From Marsupella aquatica (Eukaryota; Marchantiophyta): a stretch of 64,000 nucleotides of DNA. This document shows positions 10,031 to 20,800 of the stretch, in pieces. The stretch covers positions 22,072,001 through 22,136,000 of the forward strand of contig OZ316896.1 in the NCBI GenBank assembly GCA_973895155.1, written 5' to 3'. A program made the position numbers and the translations under genes. The notes beneath the pieces are model-generated. The model was given only the letters and a program-made list of their open reading frames with translations. It ran no database searches and was not told the origin of the DNA. The first letter of the stretch is position 1. The number at the start of each line of letters is the position of its first letter.

Positions 10031-12852
10031 AAGCTAATTGAAAGTGAGAACGGTGGAAATTGAAGAAAAAATGTGAGAGCTAATCAAAGTCCAATTGGGG
10101 CAATAGGAGACCAATTGGACCGCTCTTGGGATCAATCTGATTCTCTCGGAGAGGAGCTATACAAAGCACTTGAGAAATCTGAAATCCGTGAAAGATTGAC
10201 CAAGATATGACCGTCGAAAGGAAGACGAAAATCGCAGAAAAACGACTGAAAAATGGTGAAAACAAATGTGACCATAAGTATGTAGATACGGCATCGTTTT
10301 GGACGTGTTTTATATGGATTTGATGCGCCTCGGCAAGAGCAAGCTAATGCAACTGAGAAAACTGGATTCAGAGAAAAACTGAGTGCAGGAGGGTAGTCGA
10401 AGTGGCGCAAAAACTGTGTGCTACAGTCTGAACTCCATAGCCAGGAGTTCCAAAAGTACTAAAAATGATGAAATGTGCATAACCACTTTTTTTCGTCTTG
10501 GCTAGTGGTGGTTTTAATGCCATCTGTTGCGAGGGCAAAAGCCTGTTTTCTCCCTCCTGGTTTTGCCTGGCAGTGTGGCTTTTCCTTGGTCTGCCTTCTC
10601 GAGACCCCCTGGTTTCTTACTATTGGCTTGGTCCTCTCCAGAATCTCCTGCCACCTGGCTGTTGCTCTGGGCGTCTCACAAGAAGTACTTATAAAACCTA
10701 CTTACAGTCACATAGTAATCAACAGGTGTATAACTCTATTCACAATATAGCATGCTCATCCCGGAATGTGTTTGATTTTTTTGTCTTGTAGTGATCTGAA
10801 AGTAAATAAAATATCAGAGCATAACTAGAAGGATTAAATAATGTCAGTAAATTGCGTGCCAAAAAAAGCACAGTGACCAATGAAAAATACAATCAAGTTT
10901 TATGACTTGGATGCTACGATGTGCACTTAATTCAATGTGCCTTATGAGTGACACTCATTTCAATAAAAACCATAAACTTAGGAAAGACCCCGTGGTGGGA
11001 GTCACATCTCTAAGAGATCACAAACTTTGAAAGTTATAATGGTGGTGCCAAAATAAGTTCAAAATAGTCTAGAATACCTAAAATTAAAGGGGTCTAAACA
11101 TTAATTAAAAATGTATATGATACAGAGGTTGCCCCTTGATAAGGCACATTGGAATAAAAATACATGACACAAAATCTGAATAAGACAAAATACAAAAGGT
11201 GGATTCACCATATGTAAGAGCTTCACAACTAATGTTCATGTATACTTGTCAAGGGGTTGCACTAATAAACTTGTCATTTAGCAAACACTTTTGACCTTTT
11301 CGCTCTAACTTACAAAAGGCACAATCCCGCAGGTAAAAACCTGGGAAGAATAGGAATCCTTGCACCAGTTTTCCACTTATGGAGTATGCACTTAGCGAGG
11401 GACCTGCTGATTACTGTAGACGTGGGAATATAGTACAGTTCCATTCGCAATTACCAAGGGTCAAGTGAGGATTACACTCTAGTCTCAGCACTTAACAACT
11501 TCTCTTGATGCTAATTGAGAATTCCATTGTCCATTGTGTATATTCAAGTGTGCGAATCCTGTTTTATTAATTTGGTACAACCCTGGCTTGTACTAATTGG
11601 AAAAAGTGTATTTAAAAACTTGGCACCTTGCAATTATCAACAAGCCCTTCAGCAAGTCCAATTTTAGCCTTCGTGACCACTAAAATTAAAGTCTGTATCT
11701 GCGTACTATTCACGTGTTGCCTAATATTTGAAGTACTCCCCTCATGCTCCTTATTTGTAGAGACTACAAAAGATGAGCAAGCCAGGGGCAGATTAAAAAT
11801 GAATTCAGAGGGATGGAGCAATAGAAATTTATTGTTTCTTGACTCTTTCTCAATCCCAAAACATTCCAAAAAGTCATTGTTTGGGGGGCAATGTTTCATC
11901 TCTTGAGTATTTATATAAATAACACTGCCGTACATGCATTTCATTGGATGCATGCATGGAGGAAGAAGTGTAGAGTGGAAGCCACTTTATTACAGAAGGA
12001 AGATGATGAGGAGTTTAGGGTGGATTTATGATATATCCCGTCCATTGTCTCAATTTGATTTCCTCTGAAATGCATGTTGACTGTAATGAATGAAAACTAC
12101 TGGAGTTGGCTTTACAAGCTATGAGTGACCCATTCAAGTGTGGTATTTACCAGTGCTAGATGGGTATACTACTGCAATAATTTCCAGTAATACCACCCGG
12201 TAAAGGTAAGGTATTGCAAATTGTTTGGCCTGACAATATCAATTTCAGTGATACCCTGTACCATAACGTTAATATAGATTTTACTATACCTGGTTTCATA
12301 CCTATACCTCCCATCTTAGAGGGAGTTATTGACTGGGTAATCTTTTACAAAAACACAAAATCAACTCTAGGTGCAAGGGTTTAGGGAGGGTATATGGGGA
12401 TGCACCTGTATCCCTAGCTTGAACATGCTCTTGCTGCTAGAGTGCCTAGTGTTGATTGTTGGAGGCTAGAACCCAAGTGCCTAGTAGGAAAACTACATGT
12501 TTACATCTTGATGCATTGCAACATGTATGCAAGGCCAGATTACATATGTTTAGGCAAGACAGTTTAGGTGCTCAACCAGTCGTTGCACCCCTTGCTTGGT
12601 GGAATGAGAATAAGAGGACCTACCCCAATCATAGTTGGGATTTTGGGTTGACAATTCCTTTGCATTCCTGGCTCCCAAATTGAGTGCAAGTGCTTCTTGA
12701 TTGCTGGTATGTACAAACCTCAAGATATTGGTGATTGTCTCTTAGAATTGGCCAAATGATGTACTAAAGGTCCAGTTTTGAGATTAGTATGATTGGGGTG
12801 ATTTCAAAAGTGATACCATTGACGTTGCTGAGGATTAAAAACATCAATACAA
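10031..12852. other. Intergenic, no gene seen; possible old retroelement tail near 10.5 kb
   Basis: From 10031 to 10480 the sequence may be the 5' UTR of the R2-like element; no boundary or target duplication was found. 10490-10690 has a T/G-rich, C-poor texture like plant LINE 3' tails, but I could not align it. An overlapping pair of open frames at 11612-11953 has no motif. The rest is featureless AT-rich DNA. Confidence 0.4.
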
Positions 12853-13025
12853 ATTTTTTACAGAAAGGGCCAAACAGAGTACAAAAAAACAAACCAAAGA
12901 GGTCCAAAGCTGACAGAAACCACACTCAAAAGAAGTGAGCACAGGGAAACCCCAAGAAACTTAGAACATATGGCAAGTAAGGGAACCCCCAAGAAACCCA
13001 GAAAGAGGAAATAGACCGGGGATGA
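12853..13025 (-). mobile_element. 5'-truncated copy of the R2-like element (3' tail only)
   Basis: On the minus strand this matches the 3' UTR at 6003-5833 piece by piece: a duplicated CTCTTTCTGGGTTTCTTGGG block, then CTCACTTCTTTTG, then TTGTACTCTGTTTGGCC and CTGTAAAAAA at the end. Only the tail is present, as expected for a truncated target-primed insertion. Confidence 0.6.
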
Positions 13026-13559
13026 GTTAGTTGTGGATTGGTTGCAAAGAAGCCTTAACATACTAGTTTCATGGTGTTTTAAGCAAGTTTTCCCTGATAA
13101 ACTTTACAGCATATGTATGATCAAAACCTATACCTGTCCATGTTTTTTATTTACCATATATTGCAAGCAATGGGCCCAGGTGATTGTTAATGCAATGTTT
13201 ATTTTGTCTAGAATTTTGAATCACCAAAAGTGATCCAAACATTTCCAAACTGTGGTTCCTCCAATCCCATTTACATTTATTGAATTTCAAAGATTTTTGT
13301 GTGGAGTCATCTTTATTAGAACAAGAAGTGGCCCTCCCAGTTACTTTAATGAACAACGCTACCCTTATTTTAATGTTAGATCACCTCCTAGGTGGTCCAA
13401 ACATTTCCCAATTTAGTCCGCTTCATTCAATTGATTTGCATTTATGTAACTTCATTGAAAAATACTTTTAGTTTAGAGTCCATCATTATGACAAGACGTG
13501 GAAAAAATGAAGTCACGAGTGCCCCCTAGGCCCCTACTTCTCATAAAGTCACACGAGTA

Positions 13560-14357
13560 CGTGAGGTGTAGGTGGCCAGATTTTTTAGGTGGCCAGAATT
13601 ACTAGATTCCACCTCATTTCACTGAACAGTCTTAGCCATTGTTGGCCAAAATTCCCTAGGTTCTTTGTCTTCCAGTAGGCCAGTTCCCACACCTAAGTAA
13701 CCAGAATCTGATTTATAGAGATCCAAGGGGGTTTCCCACCTAGCCAGAATCTGATGGCTGTTCTTAAATTTATAGGATCCAAGGGTGAATTCCACCTAAT
13801 CTGATGGCTGCAGCCTTCTTTCTAGTGGCAAAAATTTGCCAAATTTCACTTCCCCAAAAAGCTTTCCCAATTTTTGGCAAAAATTGGCTAGTATTTTTCT
13901 GTCAAATTAGCCAGTGTTCCACCTAACCACAGGTCCCATTAGCCAGAATCTAAAGTTCATTCTTAAATCTAGGGAGATCTTATGGTGAGTGAAATAATCA
14001 AATAAGGAACATTCTCAGCATCTTTTCCTTCACACACTAGACATTGGACACTCTGGTTAAAAATTCAAAACCTTAAAAATACACTGGATGGCTGTCCTCA
14101 AATTTATAGAGATCCATCCAAGGGCGTTCCACACAGCCAGACTCTGATGGTTGTCCTTAAATTTATGGAGATCCAAAGGTTAGAAAGGAATCCAAGAACA
14201 GTGAATAAAGAATAGTTTAGTAGCTTCTCGAATTTACAGAGATCCAAGGGCGTTCCAATTAGCCAGACTCTGATGGTTGTCCTTAAATTTATGGAGATCC
14301 AAGGGTTGGAAATCAATCTTAAAAAAGTGAATAAAGAATAGTTTAGTAGCTTCTCGT
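13560..14357. repeat. Degenerate tandem repeat, with one clear ~128-bp duplication
   Basis: The block AGAGATCCAAGGGCGTTCC...CCAGACTCTGATGG...GAATAGTTTAGTAGCTTCTCG occurs twice in a row (about 14099-14230 and 14231-14357). Older, looser copies with the phrases CCAGAATCTGATGG and ATAGAGATCCAAG run back to about 13560. The array ends against the GA tract upstream of the methyltransferase gene. Confidence 0.65.
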
Positions 14358-14382
14358 TCGCGCAAGGTCACATTCACACCCT

Positions 14383-14399
14383 GGAGAGAGAGAGAGAGG

Positions 14400-14433
<34 letters not shown>

Positions 14434-14505
14434 GAGAGAGAGAACCTTAAAAACCTTGGAGAGAGAGGGAGAGAGAGAGTGAGCGAGAGAGAGAGGAAAA
14501 AAAAG
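14383..14505. repeat. (GA)n microsatellite
   Basis: This is an almost pure GA tract of about 120 bp, interrupted once by AACCTTAAAAACCTTG. It lies about 590 bp upstream of the methyltransferase start codon, where GA-rich promoter or 5' UTR tracts are common in plants. Confidence 0.85.
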
Positions 14506-15090
14506 GTTAAAAGATGAAGGTGGTGGCGGCCCTTGAAGGAGCTATATGCAAGTGGAATGTCGACCTGTGGGGTCAAGGTTGCTCTCAAGCAGGGCCAGTC
14601 CAGCCCAGTCAACTGTATTACCTACCCTCGCATTTATCCGCCGCATTGCCGCTTCCGACAGTAGAGTTGCACGCAACTTTCTATGGCAGAGCTGTTGCTG
14701 GATAAGAGACGAAATGCTCGACAGAATCACAATCATCTCGCACTTGGAGCTTTGCTGCTGGCTGCTGGTCTCGTTTCTGCTTCGTTCTCGTCTCTTGGCT
14801 TTGTGGGCCCTATTTTAGGAAAGTGGATCTTGTTTGGATTTTGATTGCTGGCGAGGCTCATCTCGTTCACCACTGAGTCAGTCAGTTCGGACTTCTGAGC
14901 GCCAATTGATTTGTACCGGAGATTTTGTCGAATGCTGTGGCGCGAAAGGGTTGCTGTCTATTAGTCAATCCGCCTCAATCCCGAAACAAGTATTCACACG
15001 AAGTCCTAATTACTTGATAGCGACATTGTGGGTAGAGTGAGATACCTCTTCAGTGTTTCGCATTGACCTGAATCTCACTTTCGCACGGCG

Positions 15091-16750
15091 ATGGAGGCGG
15101 AGACAACTAACCGTGTAGTGCCACAGAAGCCTCTTGAGCAAGTATTCATCTCGATAGGAACAGGAGACGGAGAAGAGGGCTACAGGCAGAACTCGGAAGT
15201 GCACGGCTTCCTCAACAAGGTCCCGCACTTGGAACTCCAAGACGCACTAGAAAAAGTGACTCTTCCCTCCGATGGCCCGGTGGTGGTGGCAGATCTGGGC
15301 AGCTCTTCGGGCCCCAATACAATTGACAATGTAGCTCTCATCGTTGAGAGATTGAGACTTCGGTTGCCCAAAGATGCGGAGATCCAGGCTTATTTCAACG
15401 ATCTGCCCTCTAACGACTTCAACAATCTATTTCAGATGTTGACAAATGATAGTAGAGCCAAGAATTTCTTCGCTGCTGGTGCTCCGGGCTCATTTTACGA
15501 ACGCCTTTTTGCTGGATCGGCAGTTCATGTCTTCTATTGCTCCTTATGTCTACATTGGTTGTCTAAGGTAAGTTCTCATCATCACTGTTACGTCCATTCC
15601 TCGTGGCTCGCTCATATCCCAACTCCTAACGATTATAGGGCTTCTAGCTCTTGCGGATCGTTCATGAATCGCAAGGAGACTTTCCATGCTAGACCCAGTT
15701 AGCTGTTGATTTGTCCATAGTCATCAAAAGCCCTAAAGCTTGGCTCAGGGAAATAATAATAGAGGAGGTATCTTCAGCTTGGTCAAATCTACAGAAGAAA
15801 TCACAAGCAAATACGCGCTCTCATCCATCCGTCTCGCTCAAAATACCTTGGGGAGAGAATAGCTATGCTGCACACGATCAACCTCGATCAACTATGTTTA
15901 TTATTATGATTCGGAGTGACTTGCAGGTCACTGAAAAGAGTCTTGTGGTTTGCAGATCCCAAATGCGGTCCTCGCCAAGGACTCACCTGCATACAACAAA
16001 GGCAACGTTTGGACAATTCATTCTCGCTCAGCTGTGGCGAAAGCTTATCAGCAACAAGCTGCAGTGGATTTGAAGAAGTTTCTTAACGCGAGGGCAAAAG
16101 AACTGGCTCCAGGAGGGTTGCTGTTCTTCACTTTACCTGGGAGACTAAGCTCAGAGCCAAACGAGCCCACGGATGACAGTTGGGATGAATTTATGTTGGA
16201 CTTCAATGAAACCTGGAGTGATCTAGTTGCAGAGGTAAGCGCTTGGAAAGTCACTCTTAGTGCAATTTCGGCTTTCTGCTCAGAACATTTACTATGCAAT
16301 TTGTTCCTTGGAGTCATGAGAAAACGAATGAAAAGTGGCGATGTCTTGTACTGAAACGACTCGATGTGATTGGCTATCCCTCCATGCATGCAGGGTGTCA
16401 TAACAGAAGAACAGCTAGATACCTTCAATCTTCCAGTCTACATGCGAAGCATTGAAGATGTCAACGAAGCAATTGCAAGCTGCGGCTCTTTCAGTGTGCT
16501 GATAGCCAAACTGCATGCATTTGATACGGCTCCCCATAATCTCTACGAGAGTGTTATATCTGAGCCCAAAGACCGGTCCAGAGAGGTGGGGTTCGTGCAC
16601 AAAGCTGTGATGAATGGTCTTGTGGAAACCCACGTCGGCAAGAAAGCCGCTGAGCTCATTTGGCAACGTTACTTGGAATTGCTTGAGAAACGGGTCACGA
16701 TGGGAAAGCCGATACCCCCACTGTGTATTGTAGCTTTGATCCGCAAGTAG
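15091..16750 (+). CDS. SABATH-family S-adenosylmethionine-dependent carboxyl methyltransferase
   Basis: SABATH enzymes transfer a methyl group from S-adenosylmethionine to a carboxylate (salicylate, jasmonate, indole-acetate, gibberellin) or a nitrogen of small molecules, usually in the cytosol. Exons are 15091-15567, 15956-16234 and 16394-16750, with GTAAGT and GTAAGC donors and TTTGCAG and ATGCAG acceptors. All junctions are phase 0, giving 370 residues, a normal family length. Motifs include GDGEEGYRQNS near residue 25, the SAM-binding VADLGSSSGPNT near residue 72, LHWLSK at the end of exon 1 with the conserved substrate-pocket Trp, YNKGNVWT at the start of exon 2, and GGLLFFTLPGR. The position usually occupied by the carboxylate-tethering Gln after the NS motif appears to be His (NSEVHGF), so the substrate may not be salicylate. 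The start is the first Met of the open frame and lies at the expected distance from the first motif. Confidence 0.88.
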
Positions 16751-18067
16751 ATCAAGCGATAAGATCTTACAGCGAGTAAGATTGCTGAGACTCATCCTTT
16801 GTTATCATGATTACCAACACATTGCCATACAATTATATGACTACAGAAGAGTCCTGCTGATTTGCATGAAATAAACTCCTTGGACCTCAAATATCAAATG
16901 TCCACCTTAATTTGCTCACTAGAACGACGTTCAATGTCAAATTTCGCCACGAGCGCATCATAATTATGGATTCTGGATCCCATCTACAAATTTGTATCAT
17001 TATTATGCGGTCGTTCGAATGGTATTTGCTCACTCTGGTTAAATGAATGTGTGAGGTAGAATAAAATTCAAGAGCAAAGAAAAGGTGTAGAAGAGTAGAG
17101 CGTGCGTTTCATAAGCTACCTTTGAAGGACAAGTCTTATGTTCTACATCAGGAATGTCGTCAACTATCAAACCGGTATCAGAATCCTCGTCTGGGATGTA
17201 TGAAACGCTGAGGCCCAGAGTTCGTTCAAGTTTTCAACCGTGGGTCCACTGTGACTGAACTTGGACTTCTGGATATGTCGACCATGTAAGAATTTGAGTA
17301 GTCGGAATTTGAAGATTTGAGTAGTCGCAATTTGGGGTGGGCTAAATGTCAGCACGTGGCTGAAGTATAGTCGGCTGGGTCGTCGCTGCAAACAAGCTAC
17401 TGTACATGAACTCCTCATGAGTACGTAAGAGCTTGACTGGAACTTTTGAACTGGCGGAGTACACATTGGCGTGTCTGAGCTCATTCGTCATTCGTGGAGC
17501 ATGTTCTACAGCGGCGCTTTTTCAGTGAAAGGGTTTTCGCCATTCTCACCTTGGAACGATGACTACACTTTTCAGAGAAGTTCTCCACAGACAACTAATG
17601 GTAAAAAAATAACCCATACAGATTGCGCAGACAATTATATGCATTCACAGACATTGTTCAAAAACAGAATCATGAATGAAGATGCTCGATTCTTTTCGTA
17701 AAAAAACAATCTCATGCTTCAGGTTTCTTGATCACTAGCAGATACTTGGCCAGTCAACAAATACATTAAATGAACCACATGATGCCACAATCAGCGATCC
17801 TGGGAGAACATTTGGTCGTTGCTCTCGTGGCAAGACGCCATTGCCCATCATTTTTCCCAAACCAAAATGATGGGCAGTAATGCTACCGTAGGCACTGTCC
17901 TTTAGTTCTTTGCACAGCAGCCTTAATTATTGTTCTTGTCATATCGGTTTCGGTAATCGAGAAGGAAATTCAATTCCTCCGTACTTACTGTCGTCCTTTG
18001 CGGTATGGTCAAAAAGCATCCTGATTCCTATAGGCTGGTCATCAACTTCTACTCACATCTTTGTTCA
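16751..18067. other. Intergenic, no gene seen
   Basis: 3' flank of the methyltransferase gene followed by unremarkable sequence. No coding, RNA or repeat feature could be supported. Confidence 0.5.
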
Positions 18068-18154
18068 TGTTGGAAGTGACCAGCTCCTACTCATAGCTTG
18101 TTGATGTTGGAAATGAACCAGAGTGGAATTGAACTCCTCCTCAGAGCTTGTTCA

Positions 18155-18449
18155 TGTCAGAAATAAACCACACTCGAAATGACACTAGCATGAACATGAA
18201 GGGCACGATAATGTACACGGGATATCCTAGGTTCAATTCCTACCCGATTCATGTTGTTGACAATTCCAACATGGTATTAGAGCCAAAGATCAGGAGTTTC
18301 CCTTGTAACAAGAGTGGCTCAAGGGAGGGTGTTGGAAATGAACCACACTCAAATTGAGTATGAAGGGCCTGTAACTCAATGATAGAGCACTACAATGTAA
18401 GCTCCTAGGTTCAATTCCTAGCTGGTCCATGCTGTTAGCAATTCCAACA
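18155..18449 (+). mobile_element. TRIM-like miniature LTR retroelement with tRNA-like LTR
   Basis: Two direct repeats of 117 bp (18155-18271) and 120 bp (18330-18449) begin TGTCAGAAAT or TGTTGGAAAT and end CAATTCCAACA. The 58-bp interior starts with TGGTATTAGAGCC (18272-18284), one base off the usual plant primer-binding site for initiator-Met tRNA (TGGTATCAGAGC), and ends with a purine tract AAGGGAGGG (18321-18329) against the second repeat. The element is flanked by GTTCA on both sides (18150-18154, 18450-18454), a 5-bp target duplication. It has no coding capacity. Further partial copies of the LTR head start at 18068 and 18105, so the GTTCA match could instead come from local tandem duplication. 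Confidence 0.65.
18365..18429 (+). other. tRNA-like sequence inside the LTR (not a functional tRNA)
   Basis: The sequence GGGCCTG TA ACTC...GAGC...CTAGG TTCAATT CCTAG CTGGTCC A folds like a tRNA. It has a 7-bp acceptor stem with one wobble and one mismatch, a CTC/GAG D stem, and a perfect 5-bp T stem around TTCAATT. It contains matches to the RNA polymerase III A box (TAACTCAATGATAGAGC) and B box (GGTTCAATTCC) and ends in CCA. The anticodon arm has collapsed (CTACAATGTAAG with no loop), so it cannot be a working tRNA. The other LTR keeps only the B box. Confidence 0.55.
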
Positions 18450-18875
18450 GTTCACCCGTAGTTTTGGCAATTTTGGCTGGGATCCACAGTGAACTGTTGA
18501 GAGACTACTTTGGGGAGGACCCATAGTGAGTGTTCTATACTTCACGGACCTTAAAATTTAAGGTGTAATGCTACCTCCAAGGGCCATTTTGCATGCTTTG
18601 TGACTTTATTTTTCAGTCACCCACACACTCCATGTGTTCTTTGGGGACTTTGTGGTGGTTCAGCCTGCATATGAGCCTCAAAATTGTCCATGTGATGCCT
18701 GTAGCCGAAACACATATGCTGATGCTCTCAGTCGATGTCTTTTGGTTTTTCTTGCCGTCCAAATAGACTTTGTTTGACACCCTTTGAGCTTAGTACTTTG
18801 TTTTACTTTCCTGTCCCCCAATTAGTAAAAATGATTAGCTTGCCCCAAAACTAAATTTAAAATGCCAGTGACCAA

Positions 18876-19465
18876 AGCTATGTGATCACCATAAATTGAG
18901 TGATATGGTTCATGAAAACTGGAAGAAGTTTATTAGCTTGCTCCCAAATCTATTTTTTAAATGTCTATGACCAAAAAGTAAGTGATCATCATATTGAATA
19001 AGATGTTCATGAAAATGAGGTGGACAACACTTCATGGGGCCATTTTTAGGCAACCAAAAACCTCGGGAGCCTCACCCCACGGGAGTTCCCATATCAAGGT
19101 CAAAGTTTTCAAGTAAGAAACACCCTAAAACTTAAAAGAATAAAATTTATTATTATTATTTTAACCCCTAATTTATGAAATATTTTTAAAATATTATCAA
19201 ATTTGGTATTAAAACCATATACTTAGTTCTTATAATTCTCAAATTGGATTAAAATATCCCTATTTTCTACAACAATTTTTTTAAAGTCTTCCGCCAAATT
19301 AAATTACAATACCCTGGCTAATTTATTCTCTCATGATGGGTCAGAATAAAATATGTGAGGACCCTGGGCCAAAAACTACGTGACTACCATACATTGAACA
19401 ATGAATATGGTTCATGACAATAAGGTGGACATCACTTTGTGGGGCCATTTTGGGCCCCATCACAA
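18876..19465. repeat. Diverged repeat, three copies
   Basis: A block with GTGATCACCATA...TTGAGTGATATGGTTCATGAAAA...GGTGGACA...CACTT...GGGGCCATTTT occurs about 18876, 18970 and 19370, with the spacing broken by an AT-rich insert (19135-19330). No coding capacity. It is probably an old non-autonomous element. Confidence 0.4.
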
Positions 19466-20319
19466 CACGTACAGGACGATAGTTCAGGAGAAAAGTACAC
19501 AGAGAATGTTTTCGAAGGGTTTCAAGGATGGCATGGGATCACGCCTCTCTGTGTTTATACCCTATTTGGGCACCAAACATCACTTGGTTTAATTTTTATT
19601 TTCTTAGTAGAAATACCATTGGAGGAAGAGATGCATCCATGTTCAATGTGGTCTTTCATTAGTGCCTTGAATTCAGGAGCTCAGCTTAAACTTCCAAGGA
19701 ATTAATTTATTGTGGAAGAGAGCCAACCGGGGAACCAGCAAGTACTGTCTGGCACAAGTACCCGTGGGCATGCAAAGGAATGGTTTTCTGTACCTACAAT
19801 AGGTTCCCCATGTCTGTCCAATATTCACCAATAAAGTCTAAACACCAATGAAAATATTATGTTGCTATGGAAAATATTGTGTATGGCTTCACCATGTTGT
19901 GTCATCATGATAAACTTGAATCACAAATTATAGCATAGACTAGCTCAATGCCTGTGCATAGTGGCAAACTCTTATCAACAGTAACCAATGTAGAGGACAG
20001 GTGCTCTCTAACATAAGTGAGATGGCCAGGCAATTTGACACTATGCAGAGTCAGCAAACAAATTGGATTTCCAAGGAGACAGTGTGCAAGCTGTTTAGAG
20101 AGTCAGGTTTAGCTTGAGAAAAATGCACAATCATGACACTTTGAAGCCCATCAGGAGCACTCGTCACTCGAATGGAAGGGCAAGGGACCCTTCACCCTCC
20201 AGATAATCACACATCAAAATGTGGTAATATGCCATATACAACTATTAATTTCAAAATAATAATAAGATTTTTCATGGTATGGAGAGATATAATTTTTATT
20301 TTTTATTTTTTATTTTTCC

Positions 20320-20800
20320 AAAGAGGCCGAAGAGCCAACCACACAAGGGGGCAAAAACCACCCAAGCAAGACAGAGAGGCAACAACGTCAGGGCCAACCG
20401 GCCAACAAGAACACACTAGTCAGGCCACTCCAGGTTATCCTTAAGCTCTGGGAGACTACTGCAAGACCTATTGCGATGAACACTCAAGACAAAGATGGTT
20501 GAAACGATCAACATTGACAGAGGGAGACTTTGTATCCAAGGCTGGAATTACAGTGAGGATGAGTTCTCCAGGGTGACCAAGTGGCATCAAGTGATGAGGA
20601 GAATTGGTTATTACAACCCGAGCAGGACCAGAACTGACAATATGGATATGGAGAACGACAAGGGTAGGACTAGGATGACAATTGTTGATAGTATGAGTAG
20701 ACAGCAAGACAGCAGTTGGCAGGATAGACTGAAGGCGAACACTAGGGTTTAGGATTGGTTTGCTTTGGGGGCCATCATAACATGGATCTTTAGGGATGGA
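20320..20800 (+). mobile_element. 5'-truncated LINE fragment (ORF2 C-terminus and 3' UTR)
   Basis: 20423-20500 aligns with the end of the large LINE at 56000-56065: CTCCAGGT..TCTTAAG..TGGGAGACTA..ATGAAC. In frame it reads PLQVILKLWETTARPIAMN, the counterpart of QLQVVLKPWETIDSPRAMN. The following sequence again resembles the LINE 3' UTR. It belongs to a related but not identical subfamily. Confidence 0.55.

Noticed and set aside
11612-11953. 113-codon minus-strand frame, considered as a retroelement remnant
   Set aside because: No recognisable protease, integrase or reverse transcriptase motif; an opposite-strand frame of similar length covers the same bases.
12456-12683. 75-codon plus-strand frame
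   Set aside because: No motif, no splice context and no repeat relationship.
14343-14612. Minus-strand frame of alternating Ser and Leu
   Set aside because: It is the translation of the (GA)n microsatellite.
18365-18429. Functional tRNA gene
   Set aside because: The anticodon loop is missing and the sequence lies inside a repeated LTR; it is kept only as a tRNA-like part of the element.
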